Positions 27,616 to 35,912 of a DNA stretch of 64,000 nt are shown piece by piece (position 1 is the stretch's first letter; each line of letters begins with the position of its first letter). The stretch comes from an uncultured Hyphomicrobiales bacterium (GTDB lineage: Bacteria; Pseudomonadota; Alphaproteobacteria; Rhizobiales; TMED25). The notes under the pieces were generated by a model. It was not told the DNA's origin. It saw only the letters and a program-made list of their open reading frames with translations, and did not search any database. The position numbers and the translations under genes were made by a program. Location: contig CAJIYR010000007.1 of assembly GCA_905181735.1 (NCBI GenBank), positions 37,321-101,320 on the forward strand. Reading direction: 5' to 3'.

Positions 27616-28599
27616 ATGAAATTATTATATTTTAATGACTACAGATTAGGCGTACTGAAAGATGATATTGTAATTGATATTACAGATATTTTATTAGACA
27701 TTCCTCATCGAGACACACTAGACTTAATGAATGGTTTAATTGAAAATTTTGATCATTATAAAGTAAAAATAGAAAATTTCACAAAAACAGCTAGTGGTAT
27801 TAATATAGACAAAGTTACATTAAGAGCTCCAACACCTAGGCCATCAAATATAGATTGTATGGCTGTAAATTATATGGAAGATGGAACTAGAGCGGAACCA
27901 GCACCAATAAATGCATTCCACAAAGCAGTAAGTACAATAATTGGAGACGGTGATACTATGGAACTTACCGATATACCCGCAACAGTATTTGAAGGCGAAG
28001 CTGAATTAGCACTTGTAATAGGTAAAAAAGCTCACAATATAAAGGCTTCAGAAGCTATGGATTATGTGTTTGGTTACACAAACTTTATCGATGGGTCTGC
28101 AAGAGGTCTACTAGCTTCAAATTTCTTCTTTTCAATGAAATCAAGAGCTAGCTACACTCCAATAGGACCTTACCTAGTAACAAAAGATGAAATAGAAAAT
28201 CCTCAAAATCTGCAAATTACTCTAAAAAATAATGGGCAGGTTATGCAAAACTTTAATACCGATGATATGGCTCATAATATACCAAGATGTATCGAATGGC
28301 TTAGCTCAATCCACGTATTGCAACCGGGAGACATTATTGCAACAGGGACTAATCACAGGGGCTTAAATCCATTTATGGATGGTGATAAAATAGAGTTGGA
28401 AGTTGAAAAAATTGGAAAGCTTAAAATTAACATTACAGATCCATTAAATAGAAAATGGGCAAGAATAACAAGAAGAGAGCACATTGAAGAATTAAAGCTT
28501 CAAGGAGCGCATACCCCCCAAATTAGCGGGAAATATGCGCCTGATAATGTTAACAATAAAAAAGATGATAGTAAATCACGCCTACTAACAAGCATCTAA
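27616..28599 (+). CDS. Fumarylacetoacetate hydrolase-family protein
   Basis: 327-residue enzyme of the FAH superfamily, which cleaves or tautomerises diketo or 2-oxo acids (FAA hydrolase, oxaloacetate tautomerase, 2-hydroxyhepta-2,4-diene-1,7-dioate isomerase). The metal-binding carboxylates appear in FEGEAELALVIG and TNFIDGSARGL, and the conserved GDIIATGTNHRGLNP near residue 240 is present. The short N-terminal lead-in domain is also present. AAAGGAA ribosome-binding site upstream; probably one operon with the bicupin. Ends one base before the convergent amidohydrolase gene. Confidence 0.87.
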   Translation: MKLLYFNDYRLGVLKDDIVIDITDILLDIPHRDTLDLMNGLIENFDHYKVKIENFTKTASGINIDKVTLRAPTPRPSNIDCMAVNYMEDGTRAEPAPINAFHKAVSTIIGDGDTMELTDIPATVFEGEAELALVIGKKAHNIKASEAMDYVFGYTNFIDGSARGLLASNFFFSMKSRASYTPIGPYLVTKDEIENPQNLQITLKNNGQVMQNFNTDDMAHNIPRCIEWLSSIHVLQPGDIIATGTNHRGLNPFMDGDKIELEVEKIGKLKINITDPLNRKWARITRREHIEELKLQGAHTPQISGKYAPDNVNNKKDDSKSRLLTSI

Positions 28600-28600
28600 T

Positions 28601-29692
28601 TTATTTAATACTGAATAATTCTAAGGCAGACTTGCCAGCTACATTTGATATTTGATCATCTGTTAGCTCACTTGTAGCGATATGTTCAATTGGATAATAT
28701 TCTGCCATATCATAAGGATAATCTGTTCCTAGAACAATATGCTTATCTCCATATATTTTTATAAGGTATTCTAACTGATGCCTTGTAAATACAGTAGTAT
28801 CAAAATAAATCATTGATAGATATTCAGAGGGTAATTTATTGAGATTACCCTTTGCATCTTTTCTTGCGCCCCATGCGTGGTCAATTCTACCTGAGTACGC
28901 TGGTAAAAATCCACCTCCATGAACTGCGAAAATCTTCAAATTAGGAAATTTTTCTAATAGACCGTTAAATATTATATAATGCAAAGCAACCGATGTATCT
29001 AATGGGTTTCCAATTACATTAGTAAAGTAATATCCAGAAAATCTTTCCCCATGTGAGAATCCTAAAGGATGCAGCATCACAACTAATCCTAATTTTTCAG
29101 CTTTTTCCCAAAATGGATCAAATATAGGGTCTGATATTTCCTTGCCATTAACATTAGTTAAAATTTGAACACCTTTAAAATTTAATTCGTTCTTTATATA
29201 GTCTAACTCACTAAGACAAATATCCATTTCCTGCAAAGGAACTGTTCCTAAACCAACGAATCTATCTGGTTTTTCTTCAACCCATCTTGCAATTCCATCA
29301 TTAACTAAACGTGAAACCTTAGCAGCATCCTCGCCTTTTGCCATATAATAGCACTGATTTGGCACTGAAGCTAAAACCTGCATATCAATGCATTGTGTAT
29401 CCAAAACATTAATTCTGTCCTCGATAGAAGTTAAAGCAATTGTTCTTTCTTCATCTTGAGTTTTTTGTATCTTCAGGGTTTCTGTACTTGAATTATGCAC
29501 AAATGGGATATCCCCTAAATTATATAATGGTGCAATATAATCATGGGCTTCTTGTATGAGTATATGGGCATGCGTGTCTATAGTTTTTGTTTTTAACCTA
29601 ATTGGATCAGTTGAAACAACTCTACCTGAAGTAGGTCCATATCTATTTAACTGACTACCTCTGTCTTTTGTATCGATAACACTATGTGACAT
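28601..29692 (-). CDS. Amidohydrolase-family protein, ACMSD/gamma-resorcylate decarboxylase type
   Basis: 363-residue metal-dependent enzyme of the aminocarboxymuconate-semialdehyde decarboxylase group, usually non-oxidative decarboxylases or hydratases of aromatic or dienoic acids. It has TIDTHAHIL (His41 and His43 metal ligands), LHPLGFSHGERFSGYYF, the group-specific FAVHGGGFLPAYSGRIDHAW, and LGTDYPYDMAEY with the final metal Asp. An N-terminal extension of about 35 residues precedes the barrel. Divergent from the second amidase gene (101-base gap). Substrate unknown; tryptophan catabolism is not implied, because no other kyn genes are present. Confidence 0.87.
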   Translation of the reverse strand: MSHSVIDTKDRGSQLNRYGPTSGRVVSTDPIRLKTKTIDTHAHILIQEAHDYIAPLYNLGDIPFVHNSSTETLKIQKTQDEERTIALTSIEDRINVLDTQCIDMQVLASVPNQCYYMAKGEDAAKVSRLVNDGIARWVEEKPDRFVGLGTVPLQEMDICLSELDYIKNELNFKGVQILTNVNGKEISDPIFDPFWEKAEKLGLVVMLHPLGFSHGERFSGYYFTNVIGNPLDTSVALHYIIFNGLLEKFPNLKIFAVHGGGFLPAYSGRIDHAWGARKDAKGNLNKLPSEYLSMIYFDTTVFTRHQLEYLIKIYGDKHIVLGTDYPYDMAEYYPIEHIATSELTDDQISNVAGKSALELFSIK

Positions 29693-29793
29693 TTTTTATT
29701 ATCCTATTCTTTTAATTTTATTATATTATATTATAATGATATTATTACTTACTAAACTATAATTCATTCTTATAATTTAATGTATAGATTAAA

Positions 29794-31203
29794 ATGCTAA
29801 AAATTAATAAAAAAAAATATAATTTACTAGATCTTTATAGAAGCATCAGAGATAGGAGCCTTTCTCCTATTGATATAGCAGAAAAAGTAATAGAAAATTA
29901 TTCTAACACTAAATCAAGTCTTAATGCCTATAGAGAATTTGATCCTGATAAAATCTTAAATCGAGCAAAGGCAGTAAACAAAAAAATCAATAAGAGTATT
30001 GATTGTGGAAAATTAATGGGTATTCCAATATCTATTAAAGATCTATATGGTGTAAATGGCTACAAGACATATGCCGGTACGCCATCAGCTTTACCTATAA
30101 AATGGGAAGCAGAAGGTCCTGTAGTAAAAAGTACTCAAAAGCAATGCGCTCTTATCACGGGAAAAACGCATACAGTTGAATTTGCTTTTGGGGGACTTGG
30201 AATTAATCCTCACTGGGGAACTCCAATAAACCCATGGGACTCAAAAAATCATCGCGTTCCTGGAGGTTCTAGTGCAGGAGCTGGTGTTAGTCTGGAAACA
30301 GGGACAGCAATGATTGCATTGGGGAGTGATACCGCAGGTTCAGTAAGAATTCCGGCTTCAATAACAGGTAACGTTGGTCTCAAAACAACCGTTGGGAGAT
30401 GGTCTACTTATGGAATTGTGCCGCTAAGCACTAGTCTCGATACAGCTGGAATATTAACAAACACTGTAGAAGATTTATTTTTTTCATTCTTAGAAATAAA
30501 TAAGCATTCAAAGATAAAGTCTAAAATAAATATTAATGAAATTAATAACTATATTAATAATTCTTATAAATATGGACTTGTTGATTGGTTCTTCGAAGAA
30601 TGCGACCCCTATATTAATAAAGAAATACTAAAAGTATTTGATAAAATATCATCCAGAAATCAAAATAAAATCACAGCTATTCAATCGAGTGAAATTAAAG
30701 AATCCCATGCTCTCTTTTTAAAAGGGGGTCTTGCAGCTTCAGAATTTGGATCTTTTATAAATAATGAAATGATAGAGTTTAAAAAAACACTTGACCCTAA
30801 TGTCGCATACAGAATTAAAGACATAAGTAGTTTTCCTGCAATTGAATACATAAAAAGAGTGAAAGAGTTAGAAGTATTAAGTAATAAAATACATTTATTA
30901 TTTAATGAAATAGATTTCTTATTATCACCAACCATTATTATATCAGCGCCAAAAGTTGCTGATTTAGTTGAGGTCGGGGCATACTCAAAAGCTAACTCAG
31001 CATTTTTAAGAAACACTTCTCCCATTAATCTTCTAGGTCTTTGTGCAGTTACAATTCCTGTTGCTCTTGATAACAATCAAATACCTATAGGATTACAAAT
31101 AATAGGAGCAAAAAATAAAGAAGAAGAAGTAATGATAGCAGCTAGATCTATAGAAAATATTATTGGCAACAAATATCAATCTTTAAAGAAAGATATTTTA
31201 TAA
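29794..31203 (+). CDS. Amidase-signature family enzyme (island amidase 2)
   Basis: 469-residue amidase with the triad Lys82 (SIKDLYGVNGY), Ser159 (PGGSSAGAG) and Ser183 (GSDTAGSVRIPA). It is only distantly similar to island amidase 1 and uses the SSAGAG/DTAGS variants common in AtzF- and aryl-acylamidase-like enzymes. No ribosome-binding site is obvious at the ATG. It closes the catabolic island; the next gene, aroE, is convergent 13 bases away. Substrate unknown. Confidence 0.87.
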   Translation: MLKINKKKYNLLDLYRSIRDRSLSPIDIAEKVIENYSNTKSSLNAYREFDPDKILNRAKAVNKKINKSIDCGKLMGIPISIKDLYGVNGYKTYAGTPSALPIKWEAEGPVVKSTQKQCALITGKTHTVEFAFGGLGINPHWGTPINPWDSKNHRVPGGSSAGAGVSLETGTAMIALGSDTAGSVRIPASITGNVGLKTTVGRWSTYGIVPLSTSLDTAGILTNTVEDLFFSFLEINKHSKIKSKININEINNYINNSYKYGLVDWFFEECDPYINKEILKVFDKISSRNQNKITAIQSSEIKESHALFLKGGLAASEFGSFINNEMIEFKKTLDPNVAYRIKDISSFPAIEYIKRVKELEVLSNKIHLLFNEIDFLLSPTIIISAPKVADLVEVGAYSKANSAFLRNTSPINLLGLCAVTIPVALDNNQIPIGLQIIGAKNKEEEVMIAARSIENIIGNKYQSLKKDIL

Positions 31204-31216
31204 AATAATTTACCCT

Positions 31217-32062
31217 TTACTGAAGGGCTTTCTTTAAAAGATGTAACAAATCTTTTGTTACATCGGGTTTGATTCCAAACCATACTTCCCAGGCTGGAAC
31301 AGCTTGATATACCAACATTGGCAGACCATTTAATGTCTTGTTTCCTTGTAACCTAGCTCTTTTAATTAAATCTGTATCAATTGGATTGTATATTAAATCA
31401 ATAACAATAGCTTCTCTTGGTAAGCCTGAAATATCCATATCGAGAGGATCGGTTCCCAACATCCCTTGATTGGTAGTATTAATCAAAAGACCACAATCAT
31501 TTAAAGATCTTTCTTTTTCATCCCACGGTATTATCTTAATTACACTTCCAAAATATTTTTTTAAAATCTCAGATTTTTCATAAGTTCTATTGGATAACCT
31601 TATCTCTTTTATTCCATAATTTATAAGAGAATATAGAATAGCTCTTGAAGCTCCACCAGCACCAACAACAACAACAGGTTTTTTGTTAAAAATATTTTCT
31701 GAATAATTACTTATCAAACTATCCATAAAACCCTTTGCGTCGAAGTTAGCACCCAAAAGACTCTTATCGTTATTAATAGTTATACAATTAATTGCACCTA
31801 TAGCCTGGGCACTTTGATCTATTTCGTCAACGTAATTTAATGCATTAACTTTATGCGGTATTGTAATATTAAACCCACGTAAATTATATTGATTAATATC
31901 TTCAAAAAAAGATTTCAAAGAATCTGGAGCAACCTCTAAAGACAGATATTCTCCATCTATATTGTATTTCTCAAACCAGTATTGATGAATTAGTGGAGAT
32001 AAAGAATGTGTAATGGGATAACCGATAATGCCTATTTTAGAAATTTTTTTAGAAATTTTCAA
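31217..32062 (-). CDS. aroE: Shikimate dehydrogenase
   Basis: NADPH-dependent reduction of 3-dehydroshikimate to shikimate in aromatic amino acid synthesis. The 281-residue protein has GIIGYPITHSLSPLIHQYWF (about residues 12-31, the SLS substrate motif), NITIPHKVNALNYVDEID with the catalytic Lys, VVGAGGASRAILYSL (NADP-binding) and a C-terminal GLPMLVYQAVPAWEVWFG. Family-typical length and motifs make this the biosynthetic AroE, so it marks the return from the island to core genes. Confidence 0.96.
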   Translation of the reverse strand: MKISKKISKIGIIGYPITHSLSPLIHQYWFEKYNIDGEYLSLEVAPDSLKSFFEDINQYNLRGFNITIPHKVNALNYVDEIDQSAQAIGAINCITINNDKSLLGANFDAKGFMDSLISNYSENIFNKKPVVVVGAGGASRAILYSLINYGIKEIRLSNRTYEKSEILKKYFGSVIKIIPWDEKERSLNDCGLLINTTNQGMLGTDPLDMDISGLPREAIVIDLIYNPIDTDLIKRARLQGNKTLNGLPMLVYQAVPAWEVWFGIKPDVTKDLLHLLKKALQ

Positions 32063-32194
32063 GGGCTTGCTTCCTCATAATAATTATATAGATAATTATA
32101 TATTATAATAACAATCAATTTATTGACATTATAATTATAATTTATACTCTATAGTTTAACTAACAATTATAGCTTTACAGATCGTAGGAAATTC

Positions 32195-32647
32195 ATGATT
32201 AAATTTTTAAATAAAATTTTTAGCAGTAACAATTCAGAAAAATCTCTAGACATCACAAAACCAACAGAATTACAAATATCAATTACCGGCTTATTAATAA
32301 GAGCCGCTTCAATTGATGATGATTTCGCAATTTTAGAAGAGAAAAAAATAAAAGAGTTAGTTAAAAAATATTTTAATATAACTGATAATGATATGTTGAA
32401 TGTATTAAGAGAAGCAAAATTAAGAGAATCGAACGCAGTTGACCTTTATTCATTTACAAAGATAATCAAAGAAAATCTTAATCAAGAAGAAAGAAAAATT
32501 ATTATTGAAATGATGTGGACAATTGTTGCAGTAGATAAAAATTTTGATCCGTATGAAAATAATTTAGTCTGGCGTACTGCTGAATTAATTGGGATTTCAA
32601 CAAGAGATAGAATGAATCTTAAATCAAAGGTAATTGAAAATCTTTAA
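32195..32647 (+). CDS. TerB/DjlA-N-like domain protein
   Basis: 150-residue, all-alpha protein of the TerB family (tellurite-resistance TerB-like domain). Two acidic helix-turn segments typical of the fold are present: RAASIDDDFAILEEKKI and VAVDKNFDPYENNLVWRTAELIGIS, which in relatives can bind metal. A short positively charged start precedes the domain; no signal peptide. No other ter genes are nearby, so tellurite resistance should not be inferred; in Alphaproteobacteria such stand-alone proteins are of unknown role. The glutamine amidotransferase gene follows two bases later, so they are co-translated. Confidence 0.82.
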   Translation: MIKFLNKIFSSNNSEKSLDITKPTELQISITGLLIRAASIDDDFAILEEKKIKELVKKYFNITDNDMLNVLREAKLRESNAVDLYSFTKIIKENLNQEERKIIIEMMWTIVAVDKNFDPYENNLVWRTAELIGISTRDRMNLKSKVIENL

Positions 32648-32649
32648 CC

Positions 32650-33339
32650 ATGATAATTGAAAAAAAAGTACTTATAATCCTTCATCAGGCTAGCTCTACG
32701 CCAGGAAGAATTGGATTATTATTACAATCACGTGGTTTTAAATTAGATATACGTAGGCCTGCTTTAGGTGACCAATTACCTAACACACTTGAAAATCATA
32801 TTGGTGCAATTATGTTTGGCGGGCCAATGAGCGCTAATGATGATAATGATTTTATCAATTATGAAAAAGATTGGATTAATATTCCAATAAAAGAAAAAAA
32901 ACCATTTCTTGGAATTTGCTTAGGCGCACAATTATTAGCGTGTACTCTTGGCGGGAGTGTTCGTAAAAATAAAAGTGGCCTTGTTGAAATAGGCCATTAT
33001 CCAATATATCCAACAGATTCAGGGGGGGAAATTATTAGCTGGCCTCCGTATGTTCATCAATGGCATAAGGAATGGATGAAACCACCAAAATCCTGTGATT
33101 TATTAGCTGTAGGAGAAACGGGTGAGGCACAAGCATTTAGGATAGAAGATAGTATTTATGGAATACAATTCCATACAGAATTAACATTAGCAATGATACA
33201 CAGATGGCTAGTAAAAGCAGAGAGTAGATTACAATTACCTGGAGCTCAAGAAAGAAAGAAACATTTTGAGGGCAGATTATTGTATGATATGCATGTAAAA
33301 ACTTGGCTAATTGATTTTTTTGATTTATTATTCAAATAA
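32650..33339 (+). CDS. Class I glutamine amidotransferase-like protein
   Basis: Stand-alone GMP-synthase-like GATase of 229 residues. The nucleophile Cys90 is in FLGICLGAQLLA, and the His and Glu of the triad are in IQFHTELT (about residues 175-182), so the triad is complete. The oxyanion segment IMFGGPMSANDD is also present. No synthetase partner is fused or adjacent; related free-standing proteins act as gamma-glutamyl hydrolases or are uncharacterised. Expressed with the TerB-like gene. Confidence 0.87.
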   Translation: MIIEKKVLIILHQASSTPGRIGLLLQSRGFKLDIRRPALGDQLPNTLENHIGAIMFGGPMSANDDNDFINYEKDWINIPIKEKKPFLGICLGAQLLACTLGGSVRKNKSGLVEIGHYPIYPTDSGGEIISWPPYVHQWHKEWMKPPKSCDLLAVGETGEAQAFRIEDSIYGIQFHTELTLAMIHRWLVKAESRLQLPGAQERKKHFEGRLLYDMHVKTWLIDFFDLLFK

Positions 33340-33365
33340 TTTTATTATTAAAAGGTATTTTTAAA

Positions 33366-33563
33366 ATGGCAAAATATGAATGTGAAAAATGTGGAATGAG
33401 TATAGGTGTAATGACTTGTGGTAAATGCGAAACCGAACTTTCTCATAGCACTATTACAAAACCTGATGGATCAAGTGTGCATATAAGTGAGTGTGTAAAT
33501 GGACATGGTAAAGTAAAATCACCAATGTGTTGTGGTCAAGATATGACTTGTGAAATAGCTTAA
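33366..33563 (+). CDS. Small cysteine-rich (zinc-ribbon-like) protein
   Basis: 65-residue protein with eight cysteines: C6-x2-C9, C18-x2-C21, C43, C55-C56 and C62. The first two CxxC pairs suggest a rubredoxin-like or zinc-ribbon knuckle. A GG-containing site precedes the ATG by about ten bases. It follows the glutamine amidotransferase by 26 bases. I do not recognise a named function; metal binding is inferred from cysteine spacing only. Size, codon use and position support a real gene. Confidence 0.75.
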   Translation: MAKYECEKCGMSIGVMTCGKCETELSHSTITKPDGSSVHISECVNGHGKVKSPMCCGQDMTCEIA

Positions 33564-33579
33564 TTTAAGATTATAATAT

Positions 33580-34401
33580 TTATTGAGTAAAAAACATCTG
33601 CTGATTGTTAACTTTAAAACCTTCAATGGCACTTTGTCCTTTTTTAGACAACAACCATTCTGATAGTTTCCTTGCTCCGCTATGATTCAATTTAGGATAT
33701 TTATCTTCATTTAATAATACGATACCGTAATTATTAATTAAGTTTTTTGTATCCGCCAAAAGTATTGTATGGTTACTTTTATTTTTAAATGATATCCACG
33801 TTGATCTGTCGCATAAAGTATAGGCTGAATTTTGGACAGCCATGTTAAGAGTCGCGCCCATACCGCTTCCACTTTCAAAATACCATTCTTGTTCTATGCT
33901 AAGATTGTATATCTCTGCTTCATTCCAAATCTTTAACTCTTTAATATGTGTACCTGAATTATCACCTCTTGATAGAAACTTTGCTCTTTTTTGATGTATT
34001 TTTTCAAAAGCTTTATATATATTATCTGCATCTCTAACATTAGCAGGATCATCAACGGGTCCCACTAATATAAAATCATTAAACATTAAATCAAATCTTT
34101 TGCTTCCATAACCATCTGCAACAAACTGTTCCTCTAACTCTTTCTCATGAACTAATAATAAATCTCCGTCTCCATTTTTAGCATTTTTAATAGCCTGACC
34201 AGTTCCAACAGCAACTACATCCACTCTTATTGAGGTATCTTGCTCAAACAAAGGGAGTATGTAACTAAAAAAACCTGAATTATCCGTTGATGTTGTTGCT
34301 TGTAAAATTATATGATCTTGTTCATCATCAATATTTGTAAAAACAAAATAAAGCAAGACGGATATACCAAACACAAAATATAAATATCTCTTCATATGCA
34401 T
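33580..34401 (-). CDS. tupA: Tungstate ABC transporter substrate-binding protein (TupA type)
   Basis: Periplasmic binding protein of 273 residues. Residues 4-22 form a hydrophobic signal or anchor. The mature part starts with LQATTSTDNSGFFSYILPLFE, the TTST..SG anion-binding motif of TupA, followed by VGTGQAIKNAKNGDGDLLLVH, NDFILVGPVDDPA and SRGDNSGTHIKELKIW, all diagnostic of this group. It comes after tupB and tupC in the transcript (tupB-tupC-tupA), a rearranged order. Start could also be the second Met (34395). Tungstate rather than molybdate is inferred from family resemblance. Confidence 0.87.
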   Translation of the reverse strand: MHMKRYLYFVFGISVLLYFVFTNIDDEQDHIILQATTSTDNSGFFSYILPLFEQDTSIRVDVVAVGTGQAIKNAKNGDGDLLLVHEKELEEQFVADGYGSKRFDLMFNDFILVGPVDDPANVRDADNIYKAFEKIHQKRAKFLSRGDNSGTHIKELKIWNEAEIYNLSIEQEWYFESGSGMGATLNMAVQNSAYTLCDRSTWISFKNKSNHTILLADTKNLINNYGIVLLNEDKYPKLNHSGARKLSEWLLSKKGQSAIEGFKVNNQQMFFTQ

Positions 34402-34425
34402 CTCATTTTAAAAACAAATAATTAT

Positions 34426-35169
34426 CTATAAAAATATTTTCCCTGCAAGGTATGACTTTGCCTTTACTGAATTTCTTAAGTTAAAGAAATCACTTGAATT
34501 TGTATGTTCTATCACTATTCCCTTATCAATAAAAATTATATCATCTGCTATTCTCTTTGCTTGATGTATATCATGGGTAACAAAAATTACTTTTGTCTTA
34601 TTTTTACTAACTTTTTTTACAGTATCTTCAACAAATTTAGTTGTAGCCGGATCTAGATTGGAAGTAGGCTCATCCAAAAATAGTAATTTTGGTTCGGTTG
34701 CCAGTGCTCTTCCCAAAGCTAATCTCTGCTTCTCACCTGCTGACAACAATCTTGCGGCACGATTTTTAAATTCCAACAAATGAACTCTCTCTAATACGTC
34801 ATCAATTTGGTATTTTGATCTCATTTTCCTATTTAAGACAAAGCTTATATTATCCGCAACAGATCTTTTTAGAAGAACTGGAGTTTGAAAAACCATACTC
34901 TGTTGTAACTTTATTTTATAATTAAGCTTTTGATTATTCCACAAAATATATCCCGTGCTTGGAACAATAAGTCCATGTAATAATTTTAACATTAACGTTT
35001 TACCAGAACCATTTGATCCCATAAGAACGGTCAAGCCATCGTTATTAATGTTTATATTCACATTATAAATCAATTGCTTATTATCAATATTAAGCGTCAC
35101 ATTAACCATAGATATAGGGAAAATATCATCAGAGTCTGTTAAAAATTTATTTTCATCGTTTCTATTCAT
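34426..35169 (-). CDS. tupC: Tungstate ABC transporter ATP-binding protein
   Basis: 247-residue ABC ATPase from the ATG at 35169 (an in-frame TTG at 35181, abutting tupB, is possible). Walker A is GSNGSGKTLMLKLL, the Q-loop lies in QQSMVFQTPVLLKRS, the signature is LSAGEKQRLALGRALA, Walker B is LLFLDEPTSNLDP and the H-loop is VIFVTHDIHQA. The N-terminus has about 24 extra acidic residues before the first strand. It is flanked by the permease and the binding protein of the same system. Confidence 0.88.
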   Translation of the reverse strand: MNRNDENKFLTDSDDIFPISMVNVTLNIDNKQLIYNVNININNDGLTVLMGSNGSGKTLMLKLLHGLIVPSTGYILWNNQKLNYKIKLQQSMVFQTPVLLKRSVADNISFVLNRKMRSKYQIDDVLERVHLLEFKNRAARLLSAGEKQRLALGRALATEPKLLFLDEPTSNLDPATTKFVEDTVKKVSKNKTKVIFVTHDIHQAKRIADDIIFIDKGIVIEHTNSSDFFNLRNSVKAKSYLAGKIFL

Positions 35170-35181
35170 TAAATTATACAA

Positions 35182-35886
35182 TCATTCGTTTGAAAAATAC
35201 TTTGAAGCTCTGAGCCACATGGCACAACCATTTACTAAAAAGGTTATTGATATCAAAATCATCCCTAAAGCTAAGGCTAATGCTAAATCTCCTTTTGCTG
35301 TTTCTGAAGCAATAGCAGTAGTCATGACTCTGGTTACATGCGCAATATTCCCTCCTACTATCATAACAGCGCCAACTTCAGATATAGCCCTACCAAAACC
35401 AGCCAATCCAATTGTTAATAAGCTATATCTAGCATCCCATAATAAAGCAAAAATAGCTGAAGCCTTTGTTATTAATAAGGAATTAAATAACTCTTCGTAC
35501 TCTTCATAGAGGCTTTCTACCACCTGCCTACTTAAAGCAGCAACAATTGGTGTAATAAGTATTGTCTGAGCAATTATCATGGCTATTTGTGTATACAAAA
35601 GCTTAAAATTACCCATCGGTCCTGCATTTGATAACAAAAGATATACACCCAAACCAACTACAACTGGAGGTAGTCCCATTAATGTATTAATCATTAATAT
35701 TGTGAATCTACGGCCTGGAAATCTATAAACAACAATTATAGCTCCAAGAGGAAAACCTATCATACAGCCTATAACCGTTGATAACGTTGAAATTTTTAAA
35801 GAAAGAAAAACTATTTCTAATAGCTCCTTATTCCCTTCTAGAAGTAACGTTGACGCTAAATTAAAAGCTTCAGTAAAACTCTGCAT
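35182..35886 (-). CDS. tupB: Tungstate ABC transporter permease
   Basis: Inner-membrane permease, 234 residues with five or six helices. The cytoplasmic coupling segment reads GFGRAISEVGAVMIVGGNI (about residues 160-178), the EAA-like loop of the ModB/TupB group, and LMGLPPVVVGLGVYLLLS is typical of TupB. First gene of the tupBCA operon; tupC starts 12 bases after its stop. The aldo/keto reductase gene upstream is co-directional but 26 bases away and functionally unrelated by annotation. Confidence 0.88.
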   Translation of the reverse strand: MQSFTEAFNLASTLLLEGNKELLEIVFLSLKISTLSTVIGCMIGFPLGAIIVVYRFPGRRFTILMINTLMGLPPVVVGLGVYLLLSNAGPMGNFKLLYTQIAMIIAQTILITPIVAALSRQVVESLYEEYEELFNSLLITKASAIFALLWDARYSLLTIGLAGFGRAISEVGAVMIVGGNIAHVTRVMTTAIASETAKGDLALALALGMILISITFLVNGCAMWLRASKYFSNE

Positions 35887-35912
35887 ATCAATTGTAAATA
35901 TTTAGCATTGGG

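Noticed and set aside
21656..31203. Possible genomic-island attachment sites or mobile genes at the edges of the catabolic region
   Set aside because: No integrase, transposase, flanking direct repeat or intact tRNA was seen at either boundary (around 8000 and 31210).
31209..31223. Small hairpin CCCTT-TACTG-AAGGG between amidase 2 and aroE
   Set aside because: Only a five-base stem, it overlaps the aroE stop codon, and it lacks a clean T-tract. Not called as a terminator.
32195..32647. Tellurite-resistance system
   Set aside because: Only a TerB-like domain is present; no terC, terD, terZ or related genes nearby.
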